NCBI GenBank assembly: GCA_964017195.1
Contig: OZ024892.1
Coordinates: 11,189,801 to 11,253,800, forward strand
Direction of reading: 5' to 3'
Source: Siderastrea radians
Lineage: Eukaryota > Cnidaria > Anthozoa > Scleractinia > Rhizangiidae
DNA length: 64,000 bases
Part shown: positions 24,571 through 36,715 of the stretch, one piece after another
How the letters are laid out: each line of letters opens with the position of its first letter
Position numbering within the stretch: position 1 is the first letter of the stretch
The notes under the pieces: model-generated
What the model saw: only the letters and a program-made list of their open reading frames with translations
The model's database searches: none
What the model was told of the DNA's origin: nothing
Made by a program: the position numbers and the translations under genes

Positions 24571-25329
24571 AGGGACTGAATTTTGGCGGTAACGGCACCT
24601 CATACCAAACTGCACTAACTCCTCGGTGATTTGGGAAAGGGAGATAGATCAGTAGTGGACTTTCAATACTTCGATGAGTTCAAGGTCATCTTCCTGTAAT
24701 TTTTCAGATGTCAGGCCTCTTTAGGTTTTGCTAATTTTTGCATTTCGTCGCAGTATCGTCGCAGTATCTGTGCCATGCGGTCACGCAACTCGTTCGCAAA
24801 TTGTGTAAAACTCCGCGGAATATAACCCGTAACTTGTTTACCCCCTTCACTCAGACCCTCAGTGATTTTAAAAAAAAATTCTGTCAATGATGGAGCATTT
24901 TAAATCTTGATCTAAAGCGACTCCTGGACGGTAACTCCTTCCAAACTTGTTAACTTGTTAACTTTTCTCAGCTCCTTCACTGCAAAAAATTAAAGACTTT
25001 TGTGCGGCAAAACCTGAAAAGTCCCAGAGCACGTGAATAAAACATGTTCGAATGGCGTCAAGAACCTTGTCAGTTTCGCGACTTAACTGACAAGGTTTCA
25101 TTGGTCTAAAGTGACACGTAACCAGACAAAACCGTTAAGTTTAAAAAAGTAAACATACGCGAAAAAATCGTCTCGCTTCAGGGTTGAACGAAAATGGTAG
25201 TATTTGCGAGATACGTAAAAAAAGAACTTATTCAAGTGTAACTGATCCATTAGAGCGCGCGCTCTGACGCGTACTGTCCAATTACTTAGGCATGACGCGT
25301 ACACTGTCCAATTACACCAGGTGTACGAA
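24571..25329. other. No recognisable gene
   Basis: Only short frames. The last 100 bases carry degenerate words of the satellite that follows (for example TGACGCGTAC...CTGTCCAATTAC twice at 25264-25316). Confidence 0.4.
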
Positions 25330-27255
25330 GAACGCTCAACACTCCAGTAGAAGGTTTGTCTGTATTGTCCGACTGCTAAGCGTGACTGCATCAAGAGCTC
25401 TCAGAGAACCAACGTCAAGCTTGACTGTATTGAACGGTTAATAAGCGTGAGAGTACGAAGAGCACTAAGCAATCGAGGAAAAGCGTTGTCTGTATTGTAC
25501 GAGTAATCAGCGTGAGTGTGCGAAGAACTCTCAACAATCGCAAAACAGTCTTGTGTGTATTGTACGAGTAATAACCATAAGTGTGCGAAGCACTGTCAAC
25601 AATCGTGCAACAGGCTTGTGTATTGTACGAGAAATAACCGTGACTGTACGAAGAGCTCTCAACAATCGCACAACAGGCTTGTGTGTATTGTACGAGTAAT
25701 AAGCGTGAGTGTACAAAACGCTCTCAACAATCGCACAACAGTCTTGTGTGTATTGTACGAGTAACAAGCGTGAGCGCACGAAGCGCTCTCAACAATCGAA
25801 CAATAGGCTTTACTATTTCATGAGTAATAAATGGTGAATAACGAACAGCTTTCAACAATCGCGCAACAGGCTTGTGTGCATTGTGCGAGTAATACGTATC
25901 AGTGTGCGAAACGCTATCAACAAACACGCAAAGGTTCGACTGTTCGACGAGTAATAAGCGCGAGTGTACGAAGCGCTTTCAACAATCGCACAAAAGGCTT
26001 GGTGCGCGATTGTTGAGAGCACTTCGTTCACAACTTCTTACTTTTAAGCTTAGTACTCGTACAATACACACAAGCCTGTTACACGATTGTTAAGCGCGCT
26101 TCGCACACTTTACAACCACTTTTACTATAAAGAAGCGTAAAAAAGAAAATGGTTGTTTTAATGTAAAGTGTGCGAAGCGCACTTAACAATCGTGCAACAG
26201 GCTTCTGTGTATTGTACGAGTACTAAGCTTAAGAGTACGAAGTGCTCTCAACAATCGCGCATCAAGCCTTTTGTGCGATCAAGCCTACTGACACTCACAG
26301 TTATTACTCATGAAAACAAACAAGCTTGCTGTGCGATTGTTGAGCGAGCTTCGCACACTTACGCTTATTATTCGTTAGCCTGTTGTGCGATTGTTGAGAG
26401 CGCTTTGCAGTCTCACGCCTATTACTCGTACAATACATACAAACCCGTTCCACGATTCTTGAGCGCGGTTCGCACACTCACGCTTATTACTCGTACAATA
26501 CACACAAGCCTGTTGTGCGATTGTGAGAGCGCCTCGCACACTTACGGTTATTACTCGTACAATATACACAAGCCTGTTGTGCGATTGTTGAGAGCGCTTC
26601 GTACACTCACGCTTGTTACTCGTACAATACACACAAGCCTGTTGTGCAATGGTTGAGAGCGCTTCGCACACTTACGGTTATTACTCCTACAATACACACA
26701 AGGCTGTTGGGCGATTGTTGAGAGCGCTTCGTACACTCACGCTTATTACTTTTACAATACACACTGGCCTGTTGTGCGATTGTTGAGAGCACTTTGCAGT
26801 CTCACGGCTATTACTCGTACAATATATACAAGCCTGTTCCACGATTGTTGAGCGCGCTTCGCACACTCACGCTTATTACTCATACAATTCACACAAGCCT
26901 GTTGCACGCCTGTTGAGAACGCTTCATCACACAAGACTGTTGTGCGATTGTTGAGAGCGCTTCGCACACTCACGCTTATTACTCGTACAATACACACAAG
27001 CCTGTTGTGCGATTGCTGAGACCGCTTCGTACACTCACGGTTATTACTCGTACAATACACGCAAGCCTGTTGGGCGATTGTTAAGAGCTCTTCGTACAGT
27101 CACGGTTATTACTCGTACAATCCACGCAAGCCTGTTGGGCGATTGTTTAGAACGCTTCGTACAGCCACGGTTATTACTCGTACAATACACACAAGCCTGT
27201 TGGGCGATTATTAAGAGCTCTTCGTACAGTCACGCTTATTATTCGTACAATACAC
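25330..27255. repeat. 65-bp satellite array with orientation reversal
   Basis: The unit is about 65 bases and contains GTGTGTATTGTACGAGTAAT and CTCTCAACAATCGCACAACA. From about 25330 to 26015 copies read in the plus direction (about 10 units). From about 26010 to 27255 most read in the minus direction, with short switches near 26100-26270. Divergence between units is moderate. Open frames in both directions within it follow the repeat and do not indicate genes. Confidence 0.85.
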
Positions 27256-27881
27256 GCTTGTTTGTGAAAAAAAATAGAAAAATAGTAGATTCGCTAGCAA
27301 CCGTTGTAATGTAGGTGTTGAGTAATGGGATCCCTCGTTAAAGGGTTCCCAAATCACCACTGAAAACAGTGGGTATAAAGGGTGGGGAAATTGTGTGTGT
27401 GGGGAGGACGTTGTGAGTCAAAAAATAAACAAATTAAATAAATGGTAAGTAAATTGTTTGTGAAAAAAGGAGAAAACAAAAAGTAAATACATGAATAAAA
27501 TAAATTGAATAGAAAAGAAATTCGTGTAACATTAGTAATAATAATAGTAAAAGAGGTTACAAAACAAAAAGGTAAGAATAAAAGGTGGAAAAAATTAGAA
27601 GCATGGCATTATAGAAATTAGGAAAGATGGTTGAAGGAGGTTAAATAGATATGGTTGATAAGTATTTGACAAGGGCGTGGGTATATGCTACGTTAGTTTT
27701 GATATGTGGGATTGAAATCTTATAGGCAAAGTTAACCTGGCTTGGGGATAGTGAATGCCCAGATTATGGATGGTTATAATTATTAGGGGGATTGTTTGGT
27801 TATAAATGAGGAAGTACATGAAAACTACTTATTTTGGACAGGAGGTGATATTATTGGGTTTGCAATTGATACTAAAGAATA
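27256..27881. other. AT-rich stretch, no gene
   Basis: A/T-rich with AAATAAA words and no recognisable frame or repeat structure. Confidence 0.45.
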
Positions 27882-28140
27882 TATCAAAAATAAAACACAA
27901 ACAGCGGTAATAAACATCATAAACTTACGCATTTTTATATAAACTTGACGTTTCGTATGCTAGACAACATACATTTTCAAAAGTGACCGTTACAATTTTG
28001 ACAATTGAACCTTTTATACAATAGTGTTAAGGGGCCTGGAATCAAGATTAAGAAAACAATCTTAACAGTGAATCTATAAAAAGCTACAGCTAATTAATAA
28101 AGCATCAGTTTCCACCGCTGTTTGTGTTTTATTTTTGATC
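27882..28140. repeat. 260-bp inverted-repeat element
   Basis: Ends are inverted copies (ATCAAAAATAAAACACAAAC and complement, about 25 bases). The interior contains TTGACGTTTCG...TTTTCAAAAGTGA, a pattern seen near the ends of Penelope-like elements, so it may derive from one. Confidence 0.65.
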
Positions 28141-28231
28141 AAGCTACGATGGCCCAGGAACAAAAGTCTTTATAAAGAATATATCGTTCTTAAAGACTCT
28201 TTCATATTAAACTAGTGTGTTATTGAAGATG

Positions 28232-29040
28232 TGGTATTTCAGTTTATGCTCTGTTGGACTATGCGCATAGAGAGGAAGTGGACAAACAGGTGAAAGACAT
28301 TTTAACCCCGGGGGTTATCGAGCCTAGTTCCAGTCCCTGGCTGTCCCTTGGGGCAGTGGTTCGTAAAAAAGATGGGACGTTCCGTCTGTGTATTGATTAC
28401 CGGAAATTAAACTCAATCACACACTGTGAGGCGCACCCCATTACCAGAATGGATGACATCTTGGATTCCTTGAATGGCACAAAAATGTTCACAAACTTGG
28501 ATGTCCGCAGCAGTTACTGGCAAGTTTCTATAGATCCTAAGGACAAACCCAAGACCGCTTTCGCTACTCGGGTTGGCCAATTTCAATTCACAAGGTTGCC
28601 ATTTGGATCAAATTTCGCTCCTTCTACCTTTCAGCGTATGATTGAAATAGTTTTCTCAGGTTTAATCTGATCACTTGTCTCTGTTATCTAGGTGAAGTCA
28701 TTATACACTCTAAGGATTTAAACCAACATTGTGAGCGCTTGACGGAAGTTTTATCGCGATCTCGACAGTAAATTTGGCGTCAAAACTTCTGAATGCACTT
28801 TTGAGGCACCAAGAGAGTTTGCTACCTGGGTCACGTGATCTCTGCGGAACGGATTTCCCCAGATCCAACGAAAGGGGAGGCAGTTCAGAACTTGTCGTCA
28901 CCCAAATTCCCGGCCCAAATTGGTCAACGATGTTAGGAGTTTTCTCGGTCCAGCGGGATACGACTCGGATATTACAGGACGTTCGTTCCAGGTTTGGCTA
29001 GCGTAGTAGCTCCGCTTACTGACTTAATAGTAAACCAGAG
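28232..29040 (+). pseudogene. Ty3/Gypsy-type reverse transcriptase fragment, broken
   Basis: The frame 28254-28670 contains GVIEPSSSPW, VVRKKDGTFRLCIDYRKLN, FTNLDVRSSYWQV and FQFTRLPFGSNFAPSTFQRM, the fingers and palm of Gypsy reverse transcriptase up to the region before the YxDD motif. After a stop at 28668-28670 the homology continues in other frames, for example VCYLGHVIS and RTFVPGLASVVAPLTDL read across 28800-29020. No LTR, gag, RNase H or integrase was found, so this is a short broken piece that leads straight into the Penelope-like remnant. Confidence 0.8.
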
Positions 29041-30230
29041 GTTTTTGCCACATTTAAATCCATCTTTGTCTGGCGGAGGTTTATCGATGACATTTTCATG
29101 GTGTGGACGGAGGGCGAAGAACATCTCAAGACGCTCATTAACTACTTAAACTCAATCCACCCAACCATCAAGTTTACTCATGATTATTCAAGTTCCTGCA
29201 ATCAGACCTTCCCGTTCCTGGACGTTCAAGTTCATCTTCATAACAACGAAATCCAAACCGATCTTCACACGAAATCCACAGACAAGCATCAGTATCTTCT
29301 AAAGTCTTCATGCCATCCTAATCACACCAAGCAAACTATCCCTTTTAGCCTGGCCTTGCGATTGCGTCGCATATGCTCCACAGACACCTTCTTTGATCAA
29401 CGCAGTAAAGAACTCATTGCTTATCTCGTTAAGCGCGGCCACAATCAATCTTTCCTCACAAAAGATTAATCGCGTCCGCTGCATCCCAACGAAACCTTGA
29501 AACCACGACAACAAAACAACAACACAAACCGAGTACCGTTCGTTATTACCTTCAATCCCGCTCTTCCTAACCCTGCTTCTACTGTACGGAAACATCTGGG
29601 CATTCTCCAATCTTCAAACCACTGAAAGCAAACATTCTCCTCCCAGGCAGTCCTCGCTTACAAAAGAAGTGCCAGTCTGCGTGATCTATTGGTTCGCACA
29701 AGATTGCGTGACTCCAAAAATCTGAAAAATAAAGATCAAAGACCAACCGCTGGCATTTACAGATGTAAGCATCCACGTTGTCTCACGTGCCCTTTCTTAT
29801 AAGAAGGGCAAGACAAATACATCTTTTTCTCTACTAAAGAAGAACGACGTATTAAAGACACTTTAACTTGTAAATCTAAAAACCTTATTTATTTAATTGA
29901 ATGTAAAAAATGCGCTACACGTAACTTGCCTTGTTAATAAGTTTTAATACGTTGGGGTATTTGGGAAGACTAAACGACATCTTCACTAACGCTTTGGCGA
30001 ACATCGTCGTTCCGTCCAAAATCATCAACAGCTTGCTAACCCTACCCCCGTTTCGGAACATTTTAACTTACCCGGGCACTCCGTCAACGACATCCGTCTC
30101 ATTCCCTTGGAACTATTAAATACATACTAACCGCGACTCCGTAAGAAAAGCACGTGAGGCACACTTAACTGACAAGGCTAAGACACTGGAGCCGCAAGGA
30201 TTAAACAGAAGTGATGAGCTACATAAATGA
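29041..30230 (+). pseudogene. Penelope-like retroelement remnant (RT plus GIY-YIG region)
   Basis: RRFIDDIFMVW near 29070 is the catalytic-aspartate motif of Penelope-like reverse transcriptases. It is followed by FPFLDVQVH and the thumb region up to about 29470. Further frames read KNLIYLIECKKC near 29880, the start of the GIY-YIG endonuclease domain, and then its C-terminal part near 29960-30200. Stops and frame changes separate these pieces, and the RT N-terminus is missing at the junction with the Gypsy fragment. Confidence 0.75.
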
Positions 30231-31657
30231 CACTTCTTGTTCAGCTACCAACCTATTATATTCATTTGTTTTAAATTTTTAAACTTTTATGTTAACGGTC
30301 CTGTAACGTATTTACTCATTATTGTGGAAGTTTGATTTTTTTCAACTTTTCTGCCCTCGCATCATCGAATTATGCTATTATTGTAGCTGCACGGTCTTCG
30401 CAAAAGTCCATCTTAGAGGATGAGTTTAACTAAAAGGATGACACCAGCTCACATTATTTACTTGACAGTCCCACTTAAATAAAATTTGACTAAGAAAGTC
30501 GGACTACAGCGAATCATTTTTAATATTTTTCAACTGACAAGCACTGAGGCCATGTCGAGTTGCGAGGACCGATTTGTCAAAATTGGGGTAGTTTTCCACG
30601 TGCTTTATTTTGAAAACGAAGTCGGTGACCCCCCAATTTTTTTACATTTCTGACATAGGTTACTCATTATCTGGCTGTAGCCAAAGTATGAAAAAAACCT
30701 GTATTGCAGAAGTTTTTCGCGCGAACGTCCTTAAGCTTACCATAGTACCTGGTTTGACAGCAAGCCGTTGGAGCGGAATAAACTTACATATGCAATTTCC
30801 AAAAGCGGCGAAATATTTTAACATCGCTTGTTTCTTTTTGAAACAAGCGCGTAAAATTTGCGAGGAATATTTATCCCTTTAAATCATGTTAAGTGAGTAC
30901 AACCGGTGAACAATATGTACTCGTGTGTTCAAAAAATTGGCTATATTCTCACATCCTCTGTTGTAAACTTTTATGAAGTTTTATCGATTTGAAACTCCGC
31001 CGCGCCAGAAATGCAAAGCGCGGGCGAAGAAAGCGCTTTCAGCGCGTAGGTCACAAGTCAAGCCAGGCAAACTAAAAGTTGTAAGTTCAGGGGGAGTGTA
31101 GAGGGGCATTTTTCCTGAAGAGCCATATGTTTTATCGGACGTTGATACAAAAACTATAGCTCGTTATACCCATGAAATAAAACCCGAAACGCGTGACGAA
31201 ACCCTAAGTGCGTCTGCGTGGGAGGAAACATTTTGGCGGGAACAACGGCACTCTCTCCCCAGGCCTTTTCTGCCACTGGCGTTGCCGTTGCGTGAAAAGC
31301 GTCGCTCAAATTCATCAGCAATACAGCAAGCGAATAAAATAACGTAAAATGGACTAAAATAAAATAAGCGGGAACGACTAATAGATTACACCTAGTGGAT
31401 AATAAAAAAGGGACAAAATAAGCTTAATGCTTTGCATGCAATAAACTGATAAGGACTACTACAAGACAGAAAGTAAACTTCAAAATCCTAACTTAACAAG
31501 TTGCGTCAAAACTAATAAGATCAGACTACAATCATGCAAGGGAAATTAGGGAAATTCCATTGAAAAAGAACATAGTTATCTATAGTTGAATCTAAGCAAC
31601 TACACTCTTTTTTTATATAAGAACCTTTCTTATAAGAACGTCGAGCCTGGGATTGGC
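30231..31657. other. No recognisable gene; left flank of the provirus
   Basis: One 90-codon frame (30610-30882) without motifs. The last 50 bases contain TATAAGAACG-type words also present in the right flank (54150-54170, 54430-54460). This suggests the provirus sits in an older dispersed repeat. Confidence 0.45.
31652..31657. repeat. Left target-site duplication ATTGGC
   Basis: Identical to 54138-54143 on the other side of the provirus. Six bases is the usual Polinton integrase footprint. Confidence 0.9.
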
Positions 31658-31911
31658 AGTAGTAAGGGGGGCTCACTTAGGCAAATGGGCCTCGTTTTGA
31701 TGTAAGGATGACGTCATAACCGGAACCGGAAGTCACGTGTTTTTAAGAGGGGAAACCGCTGACCAGATGAAAAAAAGGAATCGCGGGCTCATGGGAACCG
31801 GAAGTCACGTGTTTTGAGATGAGAAACCGCTGAGCAATGTGAAAAAAGGATCGTGGGCTCAAGGTGGGTTAAAACCGCTGAGAAAACGCGGGCACAAAGT
31901 CCAAAGTCCAA
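31658..31911. repeat. Left terminal inverted repeat
   Basis: Matches the complement of 53726-54137 with rearrangement. It holds two copies of a roughly 65-base module: ACCGGAAGTCACGTG, then GAAACCGCTGA, A-rich, ATCGCGGGCTCA or ATCGTGGGCTCA. It also has a TGACGTCA site at about 31707, and the inner edge TGAGAAAACGCGGGC...CAAAGTCCAAAGTCCA. The motifs match ETS (CCGGAAGT), E-box (CACGTG) and CRE (TGACGTCA) consensus sites. In Polintons the TIR is the replication origin region. Confidence 0.85.
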
Positions 31912-32307
31912 TTTTAGCAGCGAGGACGGTCCTTGACTGAAAAAAACAACAAGAAAATAAAAAAAAATAATTTATTGTCATACTTTTTTTCACAATAAGT
32001 GAGAAAAAAAAAATAAGGGTTCCATGATGACTTTGAGTTCCTCTTTGATGTGAGTGTTCCTTTGAGTTCCTTTTAACAGACGACAATTCGTTAATGTTCA
32101 ATAGAGGGTCCCCACCATTGTTTTTGACATCGAGTTATTCTTCGCCATTGGTTGTTGTCACGGATCCATTGTTGTAATTGACGTCGATATGCTTGATTTC
32201 TGATCAAAGGTACGGTAAAGGAACTGTAGAATGGGGGTGGTGGTGGTGGCGCCCCATGTTCTCGATCACAGTGATCACAATCGACGATCTTGTTTGGGCA
32301 ATGTCTT
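31912..32307 (-). other. Left sub-terminal region; small uncertain open frame
   Basis: A/T-rich to about 32040, including AATAAA-like words on the minus strand suitable for PolB mRNA 3' ends. An open frame at 32091-32501 (minus) overlaps the end of PolB in another frame, and its last about 70 codons lie here, with CDHCDREHG and a poly-proline run. It could be a small gene or chance; I could not recognise it. Confidence 0.35.
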
Positions 32308-35300
32308 TCACTGGTAGCCATAGGGGTAGGTGTTGAAGGTGCGGGGATCGATGACTCTTTTGTCATATACCAGCTGGTACCATTTGTGTTGAGGATAGGT
32401 AGCCAAACTGTAGTTTTTCGGTTCCCGGACAATGTGGTGACTTTTGGTGACTTGGATTTCGCGTGGTTTGGGAAGGAGTTTCTGGATTTCATCTTGGACA
32501 TTCTGACGCATGACGTCGTAATTCAACTGGGTGTGTCCTTCACTGTTGAGTCGGAAGCCTCTGACCTTGCATTCCACCTTTCCTTTATTAGTAGTATACC
32601 CGTAGTTCTTGGGTCCTCCACTGACAAATTCTTGGATGTATTCATCATCAGCTAATTCGGAGTCGAAGTCCCCTAGATAGGAACCCAAGGTAGGTTGGAA
32701 TTGAGTGGGTGTTTCCTCCAGGTAGATGACGGAGTCGGTGTCAAAGTAGAGGACTCTTTCCCCTAAGGCTTCCAGGGCGTTATACAATTTAAGGCGGGCG
32801 TGGCAGGTGGTGAAGCAGGCCACAAAAATGTTGAGGTTGGGTGAGACGCGGATGTCCTCTTTTGGTTTTGGTAATGTACTTCGACGATGTTGTTATTGAT
32901 AACGGACACGTGACGTACGTCTAAGGCATCGGTATCCAAGAAACAGTGGAAGGCATGAGGATCATCAAAGGCTTGAATTTGGGTCTTGTTGAGGCGTTGT
33001 CCAAACTTGCCCCACATAGAGTTCAACATCAGCTTGGCTAATGTTCGTAGGCCGGGGTTGTATTCGATGTTGTTGTATTCCAACTGGATACCCTCCTTCT
33101 CATAGTAATCCTGAATGTACTTCCTTTTTTCTTCTTCGGACATGTTTTGTTTAGGCCACCCACTAGCTTCTTGTTTGATTTTAAGCCAGGTGTTGACATA
33201 ATCGGCGAAGAGGCCCTCACAGGTTTGTTCAAAATGCCAGACTTCATAGATGTATTGGACTTGGTACCCCAATTCGACGGCTTTCCTTAATTCGGGACTG
33301 CACCAGGTACTGGTGAGGGCGCGTTGTTCGTCGGGGTGAGGGCAATGATAGGATCTGTCCAAAAGAGGTTTGTCCATTTCTTCTTCCACACAACGGGCAC
33401 AGAGGGGAAAGAGCAGTTTGTCGTCATGACGGTAAGGCAGCACGGGATGGTACAATTCACGGGGAGGCAGGACTTTGCATTGGATTAGCCCAAAGTACTG
33501 AAGAACGTCAGTGTGACCCGGTTGAGAAAGGATGGTGGGATGTCCTTTGGGGTAGGTGGAGGTTTTGTTCACCCACGGGTACAAGGAGGTGACATCGATG
33601 TAGTGAATTTTTTGGCCGGGGGTAATATGATGGTAGAGTTTGATGGCATTGGTACGACCTCCACAGAAAGCGTCCCGAGGTTGAAGAGGTTGGATAAAGT
33701 TGAGTTCCCGGACGAAGGAGTCGATCTCTGGTTGGGTTTTTAGTAGGTGCTCCCATTCACATCCCCACATTTGAATGACGTTGTACCCTTGCTTGGTAAG
33801 CTTTTGGACTTTGTCTTGGGTGACGTCATAGAGGTCCTGCATGGTTCGATCATAGTTGCGGGGATGTTTTTCGTAGCGATGGGGATAACAGGTAGGGCAT
33901 CCGTGGGTGAAACACCCTTGAAATTCGTAGACGGTGTGGGTGTCGGGGCAATAACCATCCACATGGAAGTTGGTCCCGGGGATCTTATACTCGCCTTCAT
34001 TTCGGACATGTTGTATGTACTGACGATGAGGGTCTGGATTGGCACTGGCCAAGAGATCGGCGGGGGTAAGATCTTGGAGGGCGCGTTGACGTAGTTGGTG
34101 ATCGCACCAGGTTAACCAGTGAAGGGCTGGGATGGACTGGTTGATGTTGTTTCTCCACCCCTTATGACCGGCGGGTTCGCTGGCAATACTGTTCGGGATC
34201 ATCCGGTTCATACGTAAATCTCGATTACAAGCCGAGGCAATGGTGACGTGATCGAAGGGATTGAAGCCTGTTAAGTCTTCAAACATGCGTTTGAAAGTCA
34301 GACATCCTTGTTTCAAGAGTCGTACATCGGAGCTGCAATAGTCCAACAACTCTTTTTGGAAATTAAACACCACACCCTGGTCGCGTTGTTCTTGATGCCA
34401 GGTTTCGAAGGCTTGTCTTCCTTCGAGTGACATGGTCTCAGGCATGTAGTAATCGCGTGAGGGGAGGATGCCCACGTAGTTTTGATGCTCATCACCGGGT
34501 ACGTTGAACTTGTGTGGGAAATACCCTTTGCAGAGTTCTGTCAAACCAAAGGTTTTGGGAAACGCGGAGAGGGGCATCTGGAAGAAACTCATCGAATCAA
34601 TGAACCGGATGCGATCGTGCTTGATTTCTAAGAGTTTACATCCGTTGCGGAGTTGTTGGACGATGCGGTTGTTAACATAGTATTCTTGGATGATAAAGTA
34701 CCCATCGTACCCTTGAAAATTATGAGCGATGACATTGACTTGACGGGTATCGTGGAGGGTCAAGGTATCCAACCATTCCAGAAAGTCACGGATACAGGTG
34801 GGACCTGGGAAAGGCTTGGGTTCATTGTTGTCTTCGGTTTCGGCCACGACGAGATTCGCAATGTGTTTTTCGCGGGGTTGCATGGCTTCGATATCAAAGA
34901 AGACGTGTAAGGGAGGCAGGTCTTCCTCGTCCTCGGAGGAGGCATGGGGTTCCGCGGCGGCGGCGGCACCTCGTTTGGCGCAAGGGCCTTTTTGACGGGT
35001 CCTCTTTCTCTTCTTTTCGTCTTGAGGTTTGGGGCTCTTTGTATAAAACAACGGTGGTCGTCAGCGTGGACGTACTGATGACAAGACGGGCAATCCACGT
35101 GGTAACAACGGTGACGTTGAATGCGGGACAAGCCCACATTTTGTTGATAACAGTGAGGGCATCGGTGTCGTTGAGAGCACACGGAGGACTGGAGGTCCGT
35201 GGCGGGTTTGCCAGCATGGGTCTTGCTGGCATGGGCTTCCAAACACGCGGGTCCGAAAAAGTCCCGATGACACGACTCGCAACGTTGAGTGGCTTTGAGG

Positions 35301-36487
35301 TGTCGGGGGTAAGCATGTTGAAAGTCTGGACAATCTTTCTGTCGACAGGCTCCGCACACCTTGGTCTTGGTGCATCGATGACGTCCCTCGGTGTTGTAGG
35401 GTTTCCAACAATCCGCACACACATAACTGGACCCGAAAAACCCCGGCAAACGAGTGATCACGTCGTAATGGTCTTGGTTGTGCAACAGGATCAGTTGTTT
35501 GTCTCGTAGGGGTCCAAACGTCGTGATGTGGAACGATCGATGCGCATCCACCAGGAGGATCTGATAACCGGTGAGGGACGGAGCTTGACTGAATTGGGTC
35601 AAGGCATCATAGCCACAAGGACCGAAGGGTACCTTGGCTTCGTGATGAAGTAAGAGAGCCATTTCTTTTTGAATTTTCCCTCCATGTCGAATGGATGACC
35701 ATTTCGGGTGCTGGTCCACGCGAGCTTTGGCGGTGACAAGGGCTCTGGCACAGCAGAGTTGATCGTCGTTGGTAATCCGGATGATCGAATGGGAATTTTT
35801 TCTCAACAGCTCCATGGTGGGATGACCTGGTTTCCCACGACGGGGTCTGCCGGTGCCTTGAGGAGCATGATGGACTTGAGTGATGGAGACTTGAAAGGAG
35901 TCATCCATTTCAAATTGTTCGTTGCTGTTGAGGGCTTGGGCTAAACGTTGGAACAGGGCCTCCACACGCTCTGTGTCTCGACGCCATTCACCTGCACGTA
36001 ATCCCCAACCCTGAAAATTATTGTGGAGCCTGTCCGAGGCGATGGTAAAGTACAGACGATCTTGATCGTGGAGGTCGGGGGTGGTGGTTAACACTTGATC
36101 GACGGCTCGACGTAATCCATCTTGGAGAGCTTGGGTAATGTTTTGACCTGGAATCAAGGTCCCCCTTTGACGTAACTGGGTCTTGAAATGACGTTCTTGT
36201 ACCCCCATGCGATCACTCCTCCGATTCACAAACGGTTCTAAGTCAAATTGGAAGGTAACTTGCGCAGAGGGATCCAATCCACCCCCGCTTTGTTCCCATT
36301 GGTCCAAGGCCTCTTCACAAATGTCGTCGTCACTGTCGGCCATGTTTTCGGTCGAAATCAAAGGTCCCACACAGGAATTTGTGTCGTCTTCTGAATCACT
36401 TATCTCCAAACCAAGCATTGACATGATCTCACGTGTAGCGAGGCCGCTTGGCCCCGCCACATTGTCGTCGTCTTCGTGAGAGGACAT
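32308..36487 (-). CDS. polB: Protein-primed family B DNA polymerase, interrupted by two frame breaks
   Basis: Three overlapping minus-strand frames make one polymerase of about 1,390 codons. N-terminal part (ATG 36487 to about 34990): LCCARALV and a later HYDVI, reminiscent of an OTU-like fold, then a Cys/His-rich zinc region. Middle part (about 35050-32870): exonuclease motifs FFDIEAM, HNFQGYDGYFI and LLDYCSSDVRLL; an endonuclease-like insertion with YEFQGCFTHGC; palm motif A YIDVTSLYPW; and motif B KLMLNSMWGKFGQR. C-terminal part (to TGA 32308): motif C DTDSV and KVRGF. The enzyme would replicate the linear genome by protein priming at the inverted repeats. The frames disagree by one base near an A5 run at about 34989-34993 and again near A4 runs at 32860-32869 (minus-strand sense). 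These could be disabling mutations, assembly indels or recoding. A TATA-like CATAAAAAC lies at about 36519-36527. Confidence 0.9.
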
Positions 36488-36715
36488 GATCAGATGAACT
36501 CACTGGAGATCGGGGTTCTGTTTTTATGGAGAACCAAAATGTCACGTGGGAGGGGAAGGAGCCAATGACCTTACCCGGACACAGGGTGTCCTAGGGAGGG
36601 GTGGGACGGGGTGGGGGGACCCCCCTCTCCCCTCTCTAATGGGGGTCCCTGGTGCATCACGGGAATGAATGAGAGACTATAAAACAGATCGATCCTCGGG
36701 CTGGAACATCTCAAC
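36488..36715. promoter_or_regulatory. Divergent early promoter 1 (PolB / basic-repeat gene)
   Basis: Between PolB (minus) and the 36716 gene (plus). From left to right: a minus-strand TATA-like box (36519-36527), CACGTG (36543-36548), GCCAATGA with a CCAAT box (36562-36566), the palindrome GGGGGGACCCCCC (36613-36625), GGTGCATCACGGG, and a plus-strand TATAAAA (36678-36684), 32 bases before the ATG. The same modules in the same order but inverted occur at 51.64-51.89 kb. GGGGGACCCC fits the NF-kB consensus GGGRNWYYCC. Confidence 0.75.

Noticed and set aside
25516..27060. Several 60-160 codon frames in both directions through the 65-bp array
   Set aside because: Peptide repeats follow the DNA repeat (period 65, not a multiple of three) and appear on both strands; no initiation context or codon bias.
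25330..27255. Regular repeats considered as a CRISPR array
   Set aside because: Units are contiguous 65-mers with no constant-repeat/variable-spacer pattern, orientation changes within the array, and the setting is eukaryotic.
33513..34094. Open plus-strand frames antisense to PolB (also 34653-34910, 35039-35509)
   Set aside because: They overlap a strongly recognisable polymerase on the other strand and contain no motif.
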